Made by a program: the position numbers and the translations under genes. Under the pieces are notes generated by a model. That model made no database searches. It was not told the DNA's origin and was given only the letters and a program-made list of their open reading frames with translations. Source: Corydoras sp. C115 (Eukaryota; Chordata; Actinopteri; Siluriformes; Callichthyidae). Taken from it: a stretch of DNA of 64,000 nucleotides. The stretch is from the NCBI GenBank assembly GCA_019802505.1, contig JAFMOC010000021.1, positions 4,072,501 through 4,136,500 on the forward strand, written 5' to 3'. Below, one piece after another: positions 10,434 to 24,521 of the stretch. How positions within the stretch are numbered: position 1 is the stretch's first letter; the number at the start of each line of letters is the position of its first letter.

Positions 10434-11414
10434 TAGATAATACAGTGCAGTTATCATCAAATCTATATTCTTCAAATAGTAATCCAATTCTTAGCAAACT
10501 ATCAACAGGGCTAAATTCCATAGTTTTTTTAGCATAGTTAACTCCAAGTGACTACATTTTTAAATGACATTCTATCACTATTATACACGAGTTGGTTTTA
10601 TATTCCATTTAGCAAATGTGCTGCATAATTTTGGCTCTCCACTATAATACTAAAATCCCATGAGATGGGAACAATAATGGTGGTGTCTTGCATCCTTCAA
10701 AGCACCTCCCATAACTGGGATAGCACAACAGGAAAACTGGGTGGAGGCCCAGTTAACAGGGTCACATTTCCCTTCTGTGGACTGCATATTAGAATATAAA
10801 CTGACCAAACCAAATCAACAAAAATTTGAAATGATTTTCTTTCAAATGTAATTTCTTACAAATAATTCTGCATATAATACTAATTTTACATTTAACTAAT
10901 GTAAAACAATTACAATTTTAGCAAGTGTTTTGCTTCCTTATTTACTAATTGTTATTATCCTTGATTACCTATGTGATATTATTAGGTCCATTTAAACTAA
11001 ACACATATATAGTGTTTGACTTTCTGTCTTAGAAATGTACATACAAGTTTACTGACTCTAACATTCAAATCATATATCTCATTGGTTTAACTGAAATAAA
11101 CTTGTTGAATTGCTGCTGTTTTTTTGTAATTAACATCCCAAGAATCTCATATTAGTGTTCAACTGTAATAAGCCAGCATTGATAGGTTCCAGTAGCCTTT
11201 GCCTTTGTAATGCTTTTTCATCGCAGTTCTGTCATTATTACCACCTATTGCATACATGAATAATTCAGAAAATTGATTCTTAATAACATGTTTAAATTTA
11301 TCACAAAGAAAGTTATCAGCCAGTTTGTTCTGAGTTGATACTGGCCAAGGAATTTTTAGCAAAATCTTTAAAAAATTTCACATGATTTTCTCAAGTCCCA
11401 CCAATTTGTTTTTG
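10434..11414. other. AT-rich unassigned DNA
   Basis: No gene or repeat family recognised. Confidence 0.5.
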
Positions 11415-11430
11415 ATGTTTGTCATTCATG

Positions 11431-11777
11431 GCAGCACGGTGGCTTAGTGGTTTAGCACGTTCGCCTCTCAGCGCTAGGGATTCCCAGTTCGAATCCCCAT
11501 CTGGGTGGAGTTTCCATGTTCTCCCCGTGTCTGCGTGGGTTTCCTCCGGGTTCTCCGGTTTCCTCCCGCAGTCCAAAAACATGGATCAAGTTAATTGAAT
11601 TCTCAAAAATTGCCCCATATAGAGTGTGTCTGTGTGAGTGAGTGTGTGCCCAGCGATGGATTGGCACCCTGTCCTGGGTCTATGTGCCCAGCTCCTGAGA
11701 CGTTCTTCCCTGGATGGGCATGGGGAACCCCACCGCGACCCTAATAGAGGATAAAGCGGGAGATAATGAATGAATGA
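11431..11777 (+). mobile_element. Full-length Mermaid/DANA-like SINE with 16-bp TSD
   Basis: Complete head-to-tail copy ending in (GAAT)n. The target duplication atgtttgtcattcatg is perfect at 11415-11430 and 11778-11793. Close to consensus, hence young; a good reference copy for the family. Confidence 0.95.
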
Positions 11778-12076
11778 ATGTTTGTCATTCATGATGTGTT
11801 GGATGTATGCAAAATGTAACAAAAATGCCTTTCTTAAATTTAACAACAGTTATTCTTGGAAACCCTTCAACAACAACCTTCTTCTTCCAGGATTATTGCT
11901 TCTTACTATTTTCTAGCTCTGGAGTGAACTATGACAATTTATCACAATCCGCAAAATTTTGTTAATCATATAACATAAAACTGCATTTCAAGTAAGTTGA
12001 AAGGAGTTGTGCACTGCAATCCAACCAGTACATTCAGACTTGTGCATCAACACAAAAGCTGCAAAGTGACACAACT

Positions 12077-12105
12077 CACACACACACACACACACGCCGC
12101 GCGCA

Positions 12106-12195
<90 letters not shown>
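12077..12195. repeat. (CA)n microsatellite
   Basis: About 119 bp of CA, interrupted once by gccgcgcgcactc near 12096-12108. Open frames across it are artefacts. Confidence 0.95.
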
Positions 12196-12200
<5 letters not shown>

Positions 12201-12339
12201 CAGCTTCTCCCTTTCTGGCAGGTATATATCCAGTCCATCAAAGCATGAGCATGTTCTATATTTTTCCTGTTGGCTTGTGCGTGCTCTCTCACTAGATAAA
12301 TTACAGGACCTTTAGATAGGAAGAACAAACAAAAGCAAG

Positions 12340-12600
12340 ACAACTCTTGAGAAATGTGTTTATTTATTTTGTGGCATTATCATGCTGATCTGGGAGCAAA
12401 GGAATTGCTAGACGCATGATCCTGGTGCTTATCAGGGAGTGGCAGGCAGCCGGGAGGGGAAGTATAAAAGAGGAGAGGAAAGGTCTTAACGGATGCACTT
12501 CCTGAAGACACAATTCCAGTGATTCACCAAAGGTTCTTATTGTTTTCTCCCTTTTAACATTACTGCTTAAAGGGGTATTATTCTGCTTCATACAATACAA
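12340..12600. other. Repeat-free block, candidate regulatory sequence
   Basis: Higher complexity and GC than its surroundings. It contains a tataaaag box-like word near 12464 and an ETS-type cacttcctg near 12496. No coding potential. A regulatory role in the esam-like intron is inference only. Confidence 0.2.
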
Positions 12601-12658
12601 CAATATGCAGGGTGCTGATATGCAAAAAGCATTTCTCTATCAATATGATTTAGATTAT

Positions 12659-12720
12659 TTACATTTATTCATTTAGCAAAAGGCTTTCATCCAAAGGGAC
12701 CTGTGAGTGAACACCACAAG
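12659..12720 (-). mobile_element. SINE tail fragment
   Basis: Reverse complement of the common tail (tttacatttattcatttagc); only the 3' end remains. Confidence 0.5.
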
Positions 12721-13434
12721 TTAGTAGTAGGAGGAATTAAATTATATTATTAAGGTATATAGGCAACCCTTTTACATATAAAACATTATAAAGAATTATT
12801 ATCATTGATTAAAATTACACATACACATTTCAGACAATGATGCTTTAGAATAATCAAAGTCATGTTTTGAATGCCTATATGATCGAAATGTGCTTTGTAG
12901 ATAAAATTAATAAGCCTTACCCTGACGTTTGAAGCATATGGATGAGTTCATCAAATAAAGAGAAATGTCCTTTCTGCCGCTTTGTTTATCGATTCAATCT
13001 AGCACCAAATCCCAGGTTTCATGGTACATAAATTCCAGCATAATTTGTCCAGAAGCATATTGATATTCTTGAAACTGATCAGTATGAAAAACCATACCAA
13101 TTAATCAGGTTTTTAATTTCCAACCCTTAAAAGCAGTGTAAATGAGGAGAGAATCAGATTCGTGTACAGTTTTACCAGATTAGGAGAGCCTCAACTAACA
13201 TTTATTAATGCTTACAGTACAGGGCTGACTCCTGACTGAATTGAAAGTGTATAGATTCTGACACCAAATGGCCGCTCCACCAAATGAATAGCTCAGCGGA
13301 ACCCTTCTCATTTTAGTATTCAGTGAGGAAATGGTAAAAAAGAAAATTGACTATTAAAGAAAATAACATTTTATTAAACAAGGTACAGCCAGCTGTTTTA
13401 TTTTTACTAATATGTTTTAAATTCAAAATACATA
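12721..13434. other. AT-rich unassigned DNA
   Basis: No gene or repeat recognised. Confidence 0.4.
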
Positions 13435-13708
13435 TCATCTTCTGCTTTATCGTCTACTAGGGTCGTGGGGGGGGGGTTCCCCCATGGGAGAATGTTTTGG
13501 GGGTTGGGCAGATACAACCAGGACAGGGCGCCAATCTATCGTTGGATTTTAGGGGCTATTTAGAGCAGCCAATTCACCTTAAATCCATGTTTTGGAATTA
13601 AACTTACACGGACACAGGAAGAACATGGAAACTGACAGATCAAGATTCAAACATGAATCACCATCACTGAGAGGTGAACATGCTAACCACTAAGCCACTG
13701 TGCTGTCC
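13435..13708 (-). mobile_element. Mermaid/DANA-like SINE, old copy
   Basis: Diverged minus-strand copy with several deletions, including most of the middle CA/TG part. The head ends at the tctgctaaccactaagcca-like words near 13680-13700. Confidence 0.8.
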
Positions 13709-14739
13709 ATATATATCATATATCATGCATAAAACATGTTTTAATATGACTTGACTAAATAAATAATCAACTGATAAATTAAGTTTGAAAAAAATAATAA
13801 TAAAAAAAAATTGAGCATGTGATATTCAACTTAAATTTGACTCATACACTAAATGTCTATAAATCCATGTGAAGATTAAAACTACTTTTCCAAAATGCTT
13901 TAGGGGCTAAAGGATTGAGCAAAGTGGGGGAAGGTAGGAAGATGTGCCTGTAAAGCCCGGCATTTTACATTTCAAATACATTTTCACCCAAGCTTTCTCT
14001 TTTTCTTCATCGTTCTCTCTTTCTCTCTGACTCTTACCCAAGAACTCCCACTCAACACACTGCTTTGCCCTTCGTAGATTAAAGTCATGAGCTAATTTGC
14101 TGATACTTTTCATAATCCATAAAATAATCTTCACAAGCTTGATTAAGTAGTCAAATCTAGAGCGGTGTAGGAGGCTTTTTGTTTATATAGCACAGTGAGA
14201 CATACAATGTGTCCATAGGCAATGTGTAGACAATATTATATGTGTATAATAAATATATTTATTAACGTTTATTAAATATCTATATTTAGATTGCAGAAGT
14301 CATGTTTGTCTATTTGACTTGATAGGTGTAATGTTATGCAGCACAGCATGCTGGAAAACTGTGTGGGCATGAGACAGAACCAAAGCTTAAAAATGTTTAT
14401 TTTTAAAAAAAAATTATATTATTTTTAATATTTTAAATTATTTTTATTAATTTTTAATATTAGCACATTAAATAATTATACTACAAACAAACATACAGCA
14501 GGGGGCATGCTGCTTTTACTACTGTGCAACCACATGCGGTCAGGAGAAGCGCTTCTCTAAACTGGTGCAATGCATGATAACTTGCTTCAGATGAACCAGC
14601 TTATTACAGATGCATTTGATTCATATCGCATCAGCAGCATGCACACCACTGAACATAAAGTCTAGCTACAGTTAAAAAAGCCTCTAGTCATTTTAAAGTG
14701 TAACTGTTTTATTTATTTATTTATTTATTTATTTTTTTT
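13709..14739. other. AT-rich DNA with short homopolymers
   Basis: Includes a (TTTA)n run at about 14708-14735. The stretch 13900-14150 is repeat-free and could be conserved non-coding sequence, but nothing here proves it. Confidence 0.4.
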
Positions 14740-14975
14740 ATATTAGATTCAAATTTGTCATTGTGCAGAGTAAACAAGTACAGAGCCAATGAAATGCAGT
14801 AACATCTAAATGGAAGTACAAGATTATTTACATATAAATGCAAGTACAATAAAGTGCATGGAGAGATAGGTAGTTAATAATTATTATTATGAAGATTTAC
14901 ACTCTGTGTGGTACAGATGGGTAAGAATAATATAAATATAGAAGATATATACATATATACATTATTGTTGCTTTT
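14740..14975 (-). mobile_element. Decayed retroposon tail
   Basis: Words such as ttgtcattgtgcagagtaaa and caatgaaatgcagtaacatc read in reverse as the ...ttcgttg...caatgacaa... 3' terminus of a fish LINE/SINE group. Confidence 0.5.
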
Positions 14976-17533
14976 CTGAACAAAGATTCTCGAATTAAAT
15001 GCCTACTATTTCATCTAATGGCTCACCACCATGGATAATATAAAAAATGTGCCTTGTCCACTTACATTTTAAAAAATGTAAAGAAATGATTTTTTTGCCA
15101 CAGGTTTATTATTATAGCATTTTGACAGCTTGAAAAACAAGTAAAACACAGCCTGGTTCGGCATAATTCAAGTAATAACAGTCATAGAAATTAGCATAGC
15201 ATGTCATGGCTTGCGGCTGTCAAAAGTACCTATAGAAAGGTGATACTGGCTCACTCTCACATGGTAATTTGATCTATTTTATTTATTTATTTATTTATTA
15301 TTATTTTTTTTTTTTTACAGTTTTTGTCTTCCATAAGCCCTTCATAGTTTTAAACTGCCATTGATGCATTTCTGCTTTGAAAATGTATGTAGTGTTTGTG
15401 TACTGAACTACTTAGCCTCTCAGAATAAAGTGTCTTTAATAAGTCCACACAATCTCTTTTACTACTGCTAAGGAGTCATACTATAATGTGTAATGCACCA
15501 CTACAGCTAAAATCAGGAAAAGCAAGTGACAAAACTGAGCTGGTGTTGAAGTGTTCAACAATGGAGTTTCTGAGCTGGTGTGGCATCCAAGGGACTAAGA
15601 GGCATCCAACCCACTAAGAGGACAGACAATTTTTATGCTTCAGCACTTTCCAATAACACCAAAGCAGCTCTAGCAGTGTAGAATTTATATGAACTGACTT
15701 GCAATGGTGACATCTATACACATCTTTACTCTTAAGCAGTGATGCTTTGAAGCACTTTTATTTGTAAAAGCACAAAATAAAGATTAGAGCCACTCTGTTT
15801 CATAAATTTAGAGATTAAGCAACATAACTGCATATAATATGTATTTCTTTGTATATGATTAATTTTTAGACATTATATTAATGTTAGAAAAGAGAGCATG
15901 TACATACAGCAAGCCATGTCTTTGCCTAAAACTGTTTTTTTTTTCTTTCCCTTTAGCATTTCCTATCTTCATTTTTATTCTATTCCTAAAATACTCTTCC
16001 TAAAATCAGTAAGTTTTGGAATCACTCTTTTTATGATGGTCCCATCTTTTTCTGTATATTTTGAAATGCTGGAAGTATTTTGAGTGTGTTGCTGGTTCAG
16101 AGCTCAGAGATATTGTTTTATCTTTCTTGCTTGCTGAGACAGGCCTCTTGAGCTTGAGTTCTGCTTTTGGGTAAATCAAGGTAGTTCACATCAGTTATAT
16201 GTTTACATGAAGTGGATGCTGGTAAATGGAGCAGTAAGGTGTTAAAACTCATTTTACATTTACATTCCTACAATTACATTTACCTAAGAAACTTTGTGAT
16301 GGGCATGATGGGTGGAGCATCTGGACGGGAGGCAAGGTTAGGATGTAGATCAGGAAAATGTTTACACCTGCCTTTCATTATCAACTATAATTCCTCATGT
16401 TTTTCAATAGAGGAGGCTGGAAATCTTACTGTATACAGATATCCGGTAGAGAATAAATATAGAGTAAGAGGCAGCTAGGGCTGTGAAATACTTCCAATTT
16501 TGTTGATAGAGTATCTCTCCTATTTCTACATTTTCAAAAGTGGCTGAGAACTACATCTTTAAAAGTGTCAAAAAGATGGTGTGTGAAATGTTTCTCCATA
16601 GTGACAAAATATATTTTTTTTAAAAAAGGTTGACAAACATATGGGATTTGCAGGTAGCAATAAACAGATATGAAGTGTATAAGATTGAAAGAATCAGGCC
16701 TATAATTCAGACACTGCATTTCAAAGCAGAGGCTTACTGTGAGATGTGCTTTTGTAATATTGTAGCCTTTCAGTACAAGTAAATGCTTTCGGCAAAAACC
16801 GTGCTTCAGGTGTCACCCAAAATCAACTCATACATACACGCTCACATTGTAGCTGACTTGTAAAACCCCATGTGCCTAAATATCCTGCACCCACTGCTGT
16901 GTTTCTTAACATTCCAAATATTTTTAGCATTTGCATGTTACTTAAAACACTGTGCAGTATTCATTGAAAATACTAAAGAAGAACATTTACATGACATAAG
17001 TATTAAAAAAAGATATGATACTAAATGGAATTTTTTTTTTTCCAGCATAACAAAATTAAGCTTATAAACTATTTGCTAAAACACTTAGAATATAAGAATA
17101 GCCTGATTAAAATGGTTGAAAAGAAGAAACTCATTTTGGACGAGACAGAAACAATGGTGCAATTAGTGCGCGACAAAAGTGTAAAGATCAATGAATGTAA
17201 TGATTAGTCACTAATGAACTTAGCACCATATGTTCAAAATGTCAATAAGTCATTTAGTGTCAGTTACTAGAGGAAGCAACATTAATCTTTTAAATACCAT
17301 ACTGCAATACACAGCGTGCAAAGTAAAATCTGTACTATGCTGAAGAGCACAGAAATGCAAATGTTTTTAAGGAAGACAATTTCACACAGTAATGTGTAAA
17401 ACATGAAACCCTATTTGACACCGGATGACATGGTGAAAGGAATTTAGCATTTTCTTGCTCCAGTATATTTCTGAGCTACACTGCTTCAAATCCAGATATA
17501 ATCCTTACAGATCCTGCTTTGAATTTATCTCCA
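14976..17533. other. AT-rich unassigned DNA
   Basis: Contains homopolymer runs (for example poly-T near 15302-15317) and short chance open frames. No exon with paired splice sites and no repeat family recognised. Confidence 0.45.
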
Positions 17534-17558
17534 CCACACACACACACACACACACACA
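17534..17558. repeat. (CA)n microsatellite
   Basis: Short CA run. Confidence 0.9.
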
Positions 17559-17757
17559 ATTATAATACTCTTACACACACAGCACTTGAATGACATTGAA
17601 ACATACCTACATATTAATCTGTACAAGCCTAGGTAAGTTACTGTTTACAAGGAGTCAGAAATTGTATGAAAATATCATGACGTTTATCATAAAATGCAAA
17701 AAAACCCATTCATGAATTTTGGACAACTGTATGCAAACCTTTTCTGTTCAATCCTTA

Positions 17758-17985
17758 TAGTTCCCCAAAACACGAAGCAAGGTCCATAAAGGCATGGCTA
17801 AGTTTGGTGTGGAAGAACTACATAGAACCTTGTGTTCTTGCTTGAATGGTCCAGAGTTCAATGGACGCTTTTTTTGACTTCTTGTCCAGCCATGAATAGG
17901 CAACAAAACTCCCACACACACCCCAGAAACGTATTGAAAGCCTTCCCAGAAGGGTGTAAAAATGTAAATTCCATAAAGTGTGTTT
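17758..17985 (+). pseudogene. Decayed Tc1-like transposase remnant
   Basis: The phrases aaaacacgaagcaaggtcca, taaaggcatggctaagtttg and gaaagccttcccagaagggt match words usual in the C-terminal half of a common fish Tc1-type transposase gene, in the usual order. Many stops and deletions; inactive. Confidence 0.65.
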
Positions 17986-17999
17986 AATAATGTTTGATA

Positions 18000-19640
18000 C
18001 TATTTGGAGCAATTAAATCCTGTCAATGCAAACAAAAGGGTTAAAGTAAAGTTCACTATCAATGGCTGGCTCACCAAGATCAATACATTTTAGTGTCCTT
18101 TTACCCTAGTAGGGCACTGGTCAGTGATATATACAAAGGATTGATTTTGTTTGATTTGGCAGAGTTACTGAAAAAAAACTGTACAATAAAACACATCAGT
18201 CCTGTGGTCACTTAATTAAATTAAGACAGTTATTTCATTTTCTGAACATTGAAATCTTTTATATGACAGGATATGGGATTACAGTTTTTAAATGTGCGAT
18301 TCATTGTTATGATTCTTGGTGGGGGTAAGGGTGTGTGGGGGGTAATCCGGTCCAGTACAAGTGTGACATTATCTCATATCTCATTACATGCATGAAGAGA
18401 AATGACAACACTGTAACGAAGAATGAACGCTCAACATTACTAAACCCCAGGTCATAAAAACAACATTGTGCTGCAAGAGTGTCGCAACTGAGGTCCAATA
18501 ATTACCTCTATAATGGAAACTGCACTACAATTACTGTTATCAAGAGCAAAACACAGACTATGCAGTACTGCTCCAGACAGTATTTAGGTTTGTGTCTACA
18601 ATTATGTTAAAAAGAATGGATGTTAAGGAGGTAGTGTGTTTTCAATAATAAACAGGAGAAACAGTGAACAAAACCTGACAGAGCCACCAGTACACCAGAC
18701 TCTCATACGAAGTAAAAAGGAAGGAAAAACGAGTACACGGTGACCCTGGGGGCCACACAGTTTACCCAGAGTGGCGAATGATTAGTGAAATGGTGAAACA
18801 CTACTAACATTAAGGACTATACCTCAGAGGGTTGCTAAAGGCTTCTATCTGACCCAGTGACACAATGACTTTTTCCACATGATTGACCATGATAAAACCC
18901 AACATACATAACTATGCTTGAAGCTAAGGTCTGATTCATTGTTTGGTTTATTCAAAGAGTAATGATTCTGCAATTTTATTAAGTCATTAATAATTTGAAT
19001 GGTGTGTTTATTAGCTGAGGATCTTAATATAAAATTCATAGCTAATGACACTAGCTGGTATTTTTCATATTGACAAAACATATTCATTCTGAAACACACA
19101 ATATATCACATTTCACATTATTAATATTTATTAATACATTATTTTAACACAGCTCTGGCATCGTAGTGGAGACACTGCAGTATGCTATGCAAGTCCAGAG
19201 ATGCAGGAGATTTTTTAAATAATTGACAGTGAGAATAATGATTAGGGAAATAAGGCGGCTAAAATGTTTAAGGACAAAATACGTTCCTGGAATATATTCA
19301 GCTGCTGCAAATTTTATACAATCCAAATGCCTGGATAATTATGATTGTACTTTAGTTCATAAACCTTTTAAATAAATAGACTCCCTGTCTGTTACTTCTT
19401 ACCTCTAATGAATTCACATAGCAGGGTTTACAGTGTTACAGTTTTGAACATTTGTTTATATTTGAATTTCTAGACTGCTAAAGTAATTTAAATCTGATAC
19501 TAAGAAATTGCTAGACTATTGAGTATATTGAATTAGTTAGGTAACTTGTATTGTTGGAGATACAGTGTAAATATTGCACTGCCACTTTCTGTACCCTTGC
19601 ACCATCTATACTGATAAAGTACTTTATCCATATAATCCCC
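18000..19640. other. Unassigned AT-rich DNA
   Basis: No gene or repeat recognised. Confidence 0.45.
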
Positions 19641-19744
19641 ATTGCCCTGCTATATTAACCAATATTTACATTTGCAAACATGTACATGTGTAATAATAGT
19701 TTCTATCAAGTACTGTATCTCTCTCTCCCTCTCTCACACACATA

Positions 19745-19756
19745 TTACATATACAC

Positions 19757-19828
<72 letters not shown>
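19745..19828. repeat. (CA)n microsatellite
   Basis: Mixed (TACA)/(CA) array, embedded in or next to the truncated SINE that follows. Confidence 0.95.
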
Positions 19829-19829
<1 letters not shown>

Positions 19830-19916
19830 TTGGCGATTGATTGGCACCCTGTCCTGGGTGTATCTGCCCAGCGCCCCAAAGGTTCCTTGGATGGCATGGA
19901 TGGATGGATGGATGGC
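19829..19916 (+). mobile_element. Mermaid/DANA-like SINE 3' fragment
   Basis: Contains ttggcaccctgtcctgggtg and tatctgcccagcgcc, then a (GGAT)n tail. The upstream part is replaced by the CA array. Confidence 0.8.
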
Positions 19917-20189
19917 ATATATATATATATATACACCAAACAAAACTTGATTGAAGACCTGAAGAGCCACATAGTCAAATCAATATGAAGGGAAATTAAA
20001 GGAGGTAAAAAAAAAATGATGTGGGAGACACACAGTCAGATAATTAATTGAAAAGTTGGCAACATGTTGATAAGACGAACACAACACTGAAACAGGAAAA
20101 TAGGGGTTCTGGATGTTACACCTTAAAAAACTAAAAATTTACCATTTAACATAAAAATAAAATAAAGCATACAGCTATAACCATGCTAA

Positions 20190-20420
20190 AGTGGGTAAAA
20201 TACCCCCGAACAACCTACTCTTAAACCACATTAAACATCTGTGGAGAAACCTGGATGTAGCAGTTCACAGACTTTTGCCATCCAATCTGACAGAGCTTAA
20301 GATAATCTGCCTTGAAGAATAGGATAAAGTGCTTAAATCCAGGTGGGCAAATTATAGAGCTGTATCCAGAAAGACGTGGAACCGTGCTTGCTGCCACAGG
20401 GGCTTTGAATAAAGTTGAAA
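20190..20420 (+). pseudogene. Tc1-like transposase C-terminal remnant
   Basis: Translation with frame changes gives words such as IKHLWRNLDVAVHR, PSNLTELK, EEWDKVLKSR and RKTWNR. These match the Tc1 pattern (N-x-IE-x-LW...LK...LC-x-EEW) after the catalytic triad. No terminal repeat is evident; dead fragment. Confidence 0.7.
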
Positions 20421-23400
20421 TGTATGAAATTGTATATTTACTGGGGAAATCAATGTGTTAGATTTTTTTAAACAGCATTTCCAAAAATCCAAAAATGTAT
20501 CTAGGTGATCAGAAAACACATGCAAACTAAAAAAAACAGAGAACCAATCCAGTGCATCAATTTCGACTTAATATTATTACATTGACCAATTTGCTGTTAA
20601 ATGCTAGTTCGTTAGTTTTGCAGGGATGTTCAGAAATCAGAATTAAATGATAATTTTCCTGTTTATAATGAATATTAACAGCTGTAGAACTAATAAGCAT
20701 CGGCATGACATATGATAACTGGTAAACCTGGCAGGTAGAAGCATGCACACACATTTATTCATCACATAACTCCTAATATAATAGTGATAAATTCAGAAAA
20801 AGTATGGTATATGTACTTGTGGGATGATTTTACTATACATCACAGACACACATAATTTGCTATCTATCTACAGAAACTCTGGATTTACTGTATATTATGC
20901 AATTTATTTGTTTTAGCAAGAAAAAGGACAATTTTCTATCGATCTGTCGGGCTGTCTTTGGCACACAACTGTGGAAAATATTATAAATAACTGCCAGTGG
21001 TAATTAGTGAGATGCAATTGAGAATCTCATAAGAACTTTCAGATTGCTTGTTAATAACCAAGAGATTAATACCACAAACATATGCCTGTTTCCCACTGGC
21101 AATGACTATTTAAACAGAAGAAATAAGTATAGCTGTAAAGTGTATGTGTCCATAAACCAGATAGAGTGTTGGGAATCTAACCCATTCGCTTTCTCATGAC
21201 CTCTGTCCTATACTAAGTAAGTTCCTCCTGGGACACAGAGCAGGGAGAGACAAATGGAATATCCTGTCACTAGACTTAGACCATTTCACTAATCACTGTG
21301 ATATAAGAAACACAAAACCAGCTTCTGTCCATTTCTATAATTGCGATTTAAGTTTTTTGTTTTGTTTGTTCTTTAGGACAAGTCAAAAATGACTGTTCTT
21401 AAGATTAAAGGTAATATAAAATTATGATTTAGTGTCATGTGCTTTCGATTAAATAGAGATGATTTTCTACCATATTGTGACTGCGATTTCTTTCCTGACA
21501 TTTATCATTTTTAGTGCAATTACAATTTTATTATTATTTTTTTTTTTATAATTTTATTTATAATTTCTGTTTATTATAATACATACCATAAGATAATTTA
21601 CACTTTAAAATAATTTTATCATGACCTCTCGACTAACAGGGCTTCTATAAATTGTTTTTGCTTAAATCATGACACACACTGTAAATTCCATCACAGGGAA
21701 CTGAGGATTACAGAAACCAGTCATGTTTCTGTTAATGTGGATTTAAAAAGACCTAAGCCACATGGCTCAAACATCGTGGGTATGTTTGGTTTTGATACAG
21801 CAGCAGACTTAATAGTTTTTCTACCAAACCGATATAAAATCCTATGAAGAACCACTTCAAATTCAACTCACAGCCTACATTTCTGCCATGAATTACTTGT
21901 CTTGAGAAAGAGGTTAGGTCATAGTACAGCATGAATAAGAATAAATATAGATAAGGCTCATGCAAAGGCATACCAAATGCATACCCACCCTCAGCAGGCA
22001 TGACATATTTAAAGTTACAGACTGACTAAGGAACAGAAATTGAATATATTGTATAACATTGTTGCTTTAATTGTTTATACAATAAGCTATTGTGATAATT
22101 AAAATTTATATAATTGCTAACACTCTACCTTAACCCAAGTTATACTGAAGCAAAGCATAAAAGCAATCAAAATAGAAATGAGAGTTTTTGTTTGTATATA
22201 TGCTTAATAAGTTCTTGTAAAAGCAATACTGGTGCAGTTAATTTTTAAAACACATTTATTAAGAAAATAAAATTAATTTATTATATGTATTAAAGTTTCA
22301 CCACTGTAAAAAAAATGATTACTTTTATTTAATTCATACTATTATTTACATTGACCTAAATAAAATGTTATTGGGTTCTATTTTAGAGACCATTAGCAAG
22401 CCACAAGCAAGCATAATTGCTATTTAAACAGCGCAATAATGCTTGCTTGATTTTTTGGTTTAAGTGTAAAATCAAATCCACTTGCTTATATTAACATTTT
22501 TACAACATATTTATTAATCAATCTATCCTCCCTACTTAGTGCACTCTGTATACAACAATTCACTTTACAGTGAAATACACATGATTAACAGGTATTTAAC
22601 ATTTTTAAAAGAGTCTTGGACACAGGTATTTGTGTAGACAGTTTTTCGGTTGACTCATAAGTTGATTTCGTTGTGGCTATAAAAGAAAATGGAGAATTGT
22701 CGTAGCTCTGATGTTATTAAAGATTTCCTTGGTGGTAATGGTAGCGGTGCAATGGCTGTTTTATTATTTTTTTCTATATAGGACACTCATTAAATGTGTT
22801 TTTAATGAAATCTGCGTTTTGTATGATACACACAAATTGAATCATTAATGCCACTAACCTGAAGTGGAAAATGCAAAAAAAAAGACTCTCTGGTTCTACT
22901 TGATTTTAAGATAGGAATCATCCTGCTTCCAACAATATTAGTTATATTATTCAGTTTATTTATTTATTTTTAATAAGGTGATATACTGAACTGTATACTA
23001 TAAATATTAATCTAATTGAATGTAAAAAAAAAAATAATTCTTTTAACTTCTTTTTCTTTATACTAACAGTTAAAACGAGGTCCGAGATACTGTATATTTG
23101 TACACTTTATCTTCCTTTTTAGAGTCATTAATATCTTCTTTGATCTCCATACCTCTTCCATAATATTTCAACCATTGCTGGTAGTTATATGGTGCATGAA
23201 CAGCTACGACAAAAAAACAGGTGCATAGTTTAATGATGGAGGTACCGTTCTCCTTATTACAAGTCTGTTAATTGTGTTTGTCATTTAGACCTTGCTTAAT
23301 TTTTGTTAATTAGTTGAAGCTATTAATAGAAACTAGGAACATAAATGAGAGAACAACACAAGTGGTTAAACGAGTTACACTGTAGTTTAATCACAAATGA

Positions 23401-24507
23401 TCGTTTTTCTATATAGTTTCAATGCCTAGACTTACCCTACTGTGTGTTTTTACAAGTGCTTCTGGAAGAGATGAGTTGTTTTTAAAGATCCTGGATGTCT
23501 CAGCATTGCGGATTGAGTTGGGAAGATCATTTCACCATTAAGCAGTGATGAACGATATAAAGTCTAGAACTACCTTCAATCTATATTTCCAAAACACAAA
23601 ATACACTCATACTCATTCACTTTGCTATAGTGATGAATGTCGCCTGGTGATTCAACCTCACTGTGATGCTAATTTTCACTCCGTATCGTGGAGCGATCGG
23701 ATGGTGGAAATGGTGGAACGATCTTCTCAACTCTGTCCGTAAGCCTGAGTTATCTTAATGAAACATCTTAAAACACATGTCTTCCACAAACACTTCATAC
23801 AGTATATATAAAAATAAATCCAGATCAGATACAGATCGGGTAAAATTCTACTACAGTTATATAGCTGGTTTTCCTTATGCTCATTAGCCTGGAATAGATT
23901 ACAAAACTAACACTAAATAGTTAGGACCATTTTACAGTTAAACAGACTACATACAAAGGAAATATAAGTACATTATCAGCCCTTGGAGTGGGTAAAAAAA
24001 CTCAAAACAAAATAGTGCAGTTTGAAAAGGTACTATCATGGTTGAGTCAAGGGTCTGTATAAGATGGTTTGCCATCATTGTTGTAACAATGTATTTCAAA
24101 TTGTACCAGAAAATTTTGAAAGAAAATGAACATCTGTCTGTGCGATGCATCTTAAAAGAATGTACACATTGTTCTAAACATGGGTTTAGAAACATCAAGG
24201 GTGTAAACCAAGCAACATAAGAGAACTAAAGATGCTTTGTACAAGAGGAATGGGCTTAAATACTACCAGTCCAATGTACAGGACACATTAGCAACTGCCA
24301 AAAATGTTAAATGCACAATGGGGGTTCACACCATGTTTCAAAAGCACATGTTCACATAATTTAGTCACAAATATTTATGTAATATGGGTTATTTTTTCTC
24401 AATAGGTAAATTACCGTCATATATTATCATCTAACAATTTTATGTCAATTATTTTTGGTCAAATTATGTTAGATTATAGAAATTTTCTATATTTCTAAAC
24501 CGTATCA
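20421..24507. other. AT-rich unassigned DNA
   Basis: Roughly 4 kb without recognisable exons. A word near 23460-23530 (gcttctggaagagatgagtt) resembles a diffuse fish repeat but is too decayed to name. A 60-codon open frame at 24038 has no recognisable motif. Confidence 0.45.
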
Positions 24508-24521
24508 TCTTATCTAATTAT

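Noticed and set aside
11988..12343. ORFs of poly (Cys-Val) or (His-Thr)
   Set aside because: Translations of the CA microsatellite.
24038..24220. 60-codon ORF with Cys/His residues
   Set aside because: No zinc-finger spacing, no splice signals, AT-rich surroundings; chance frame.
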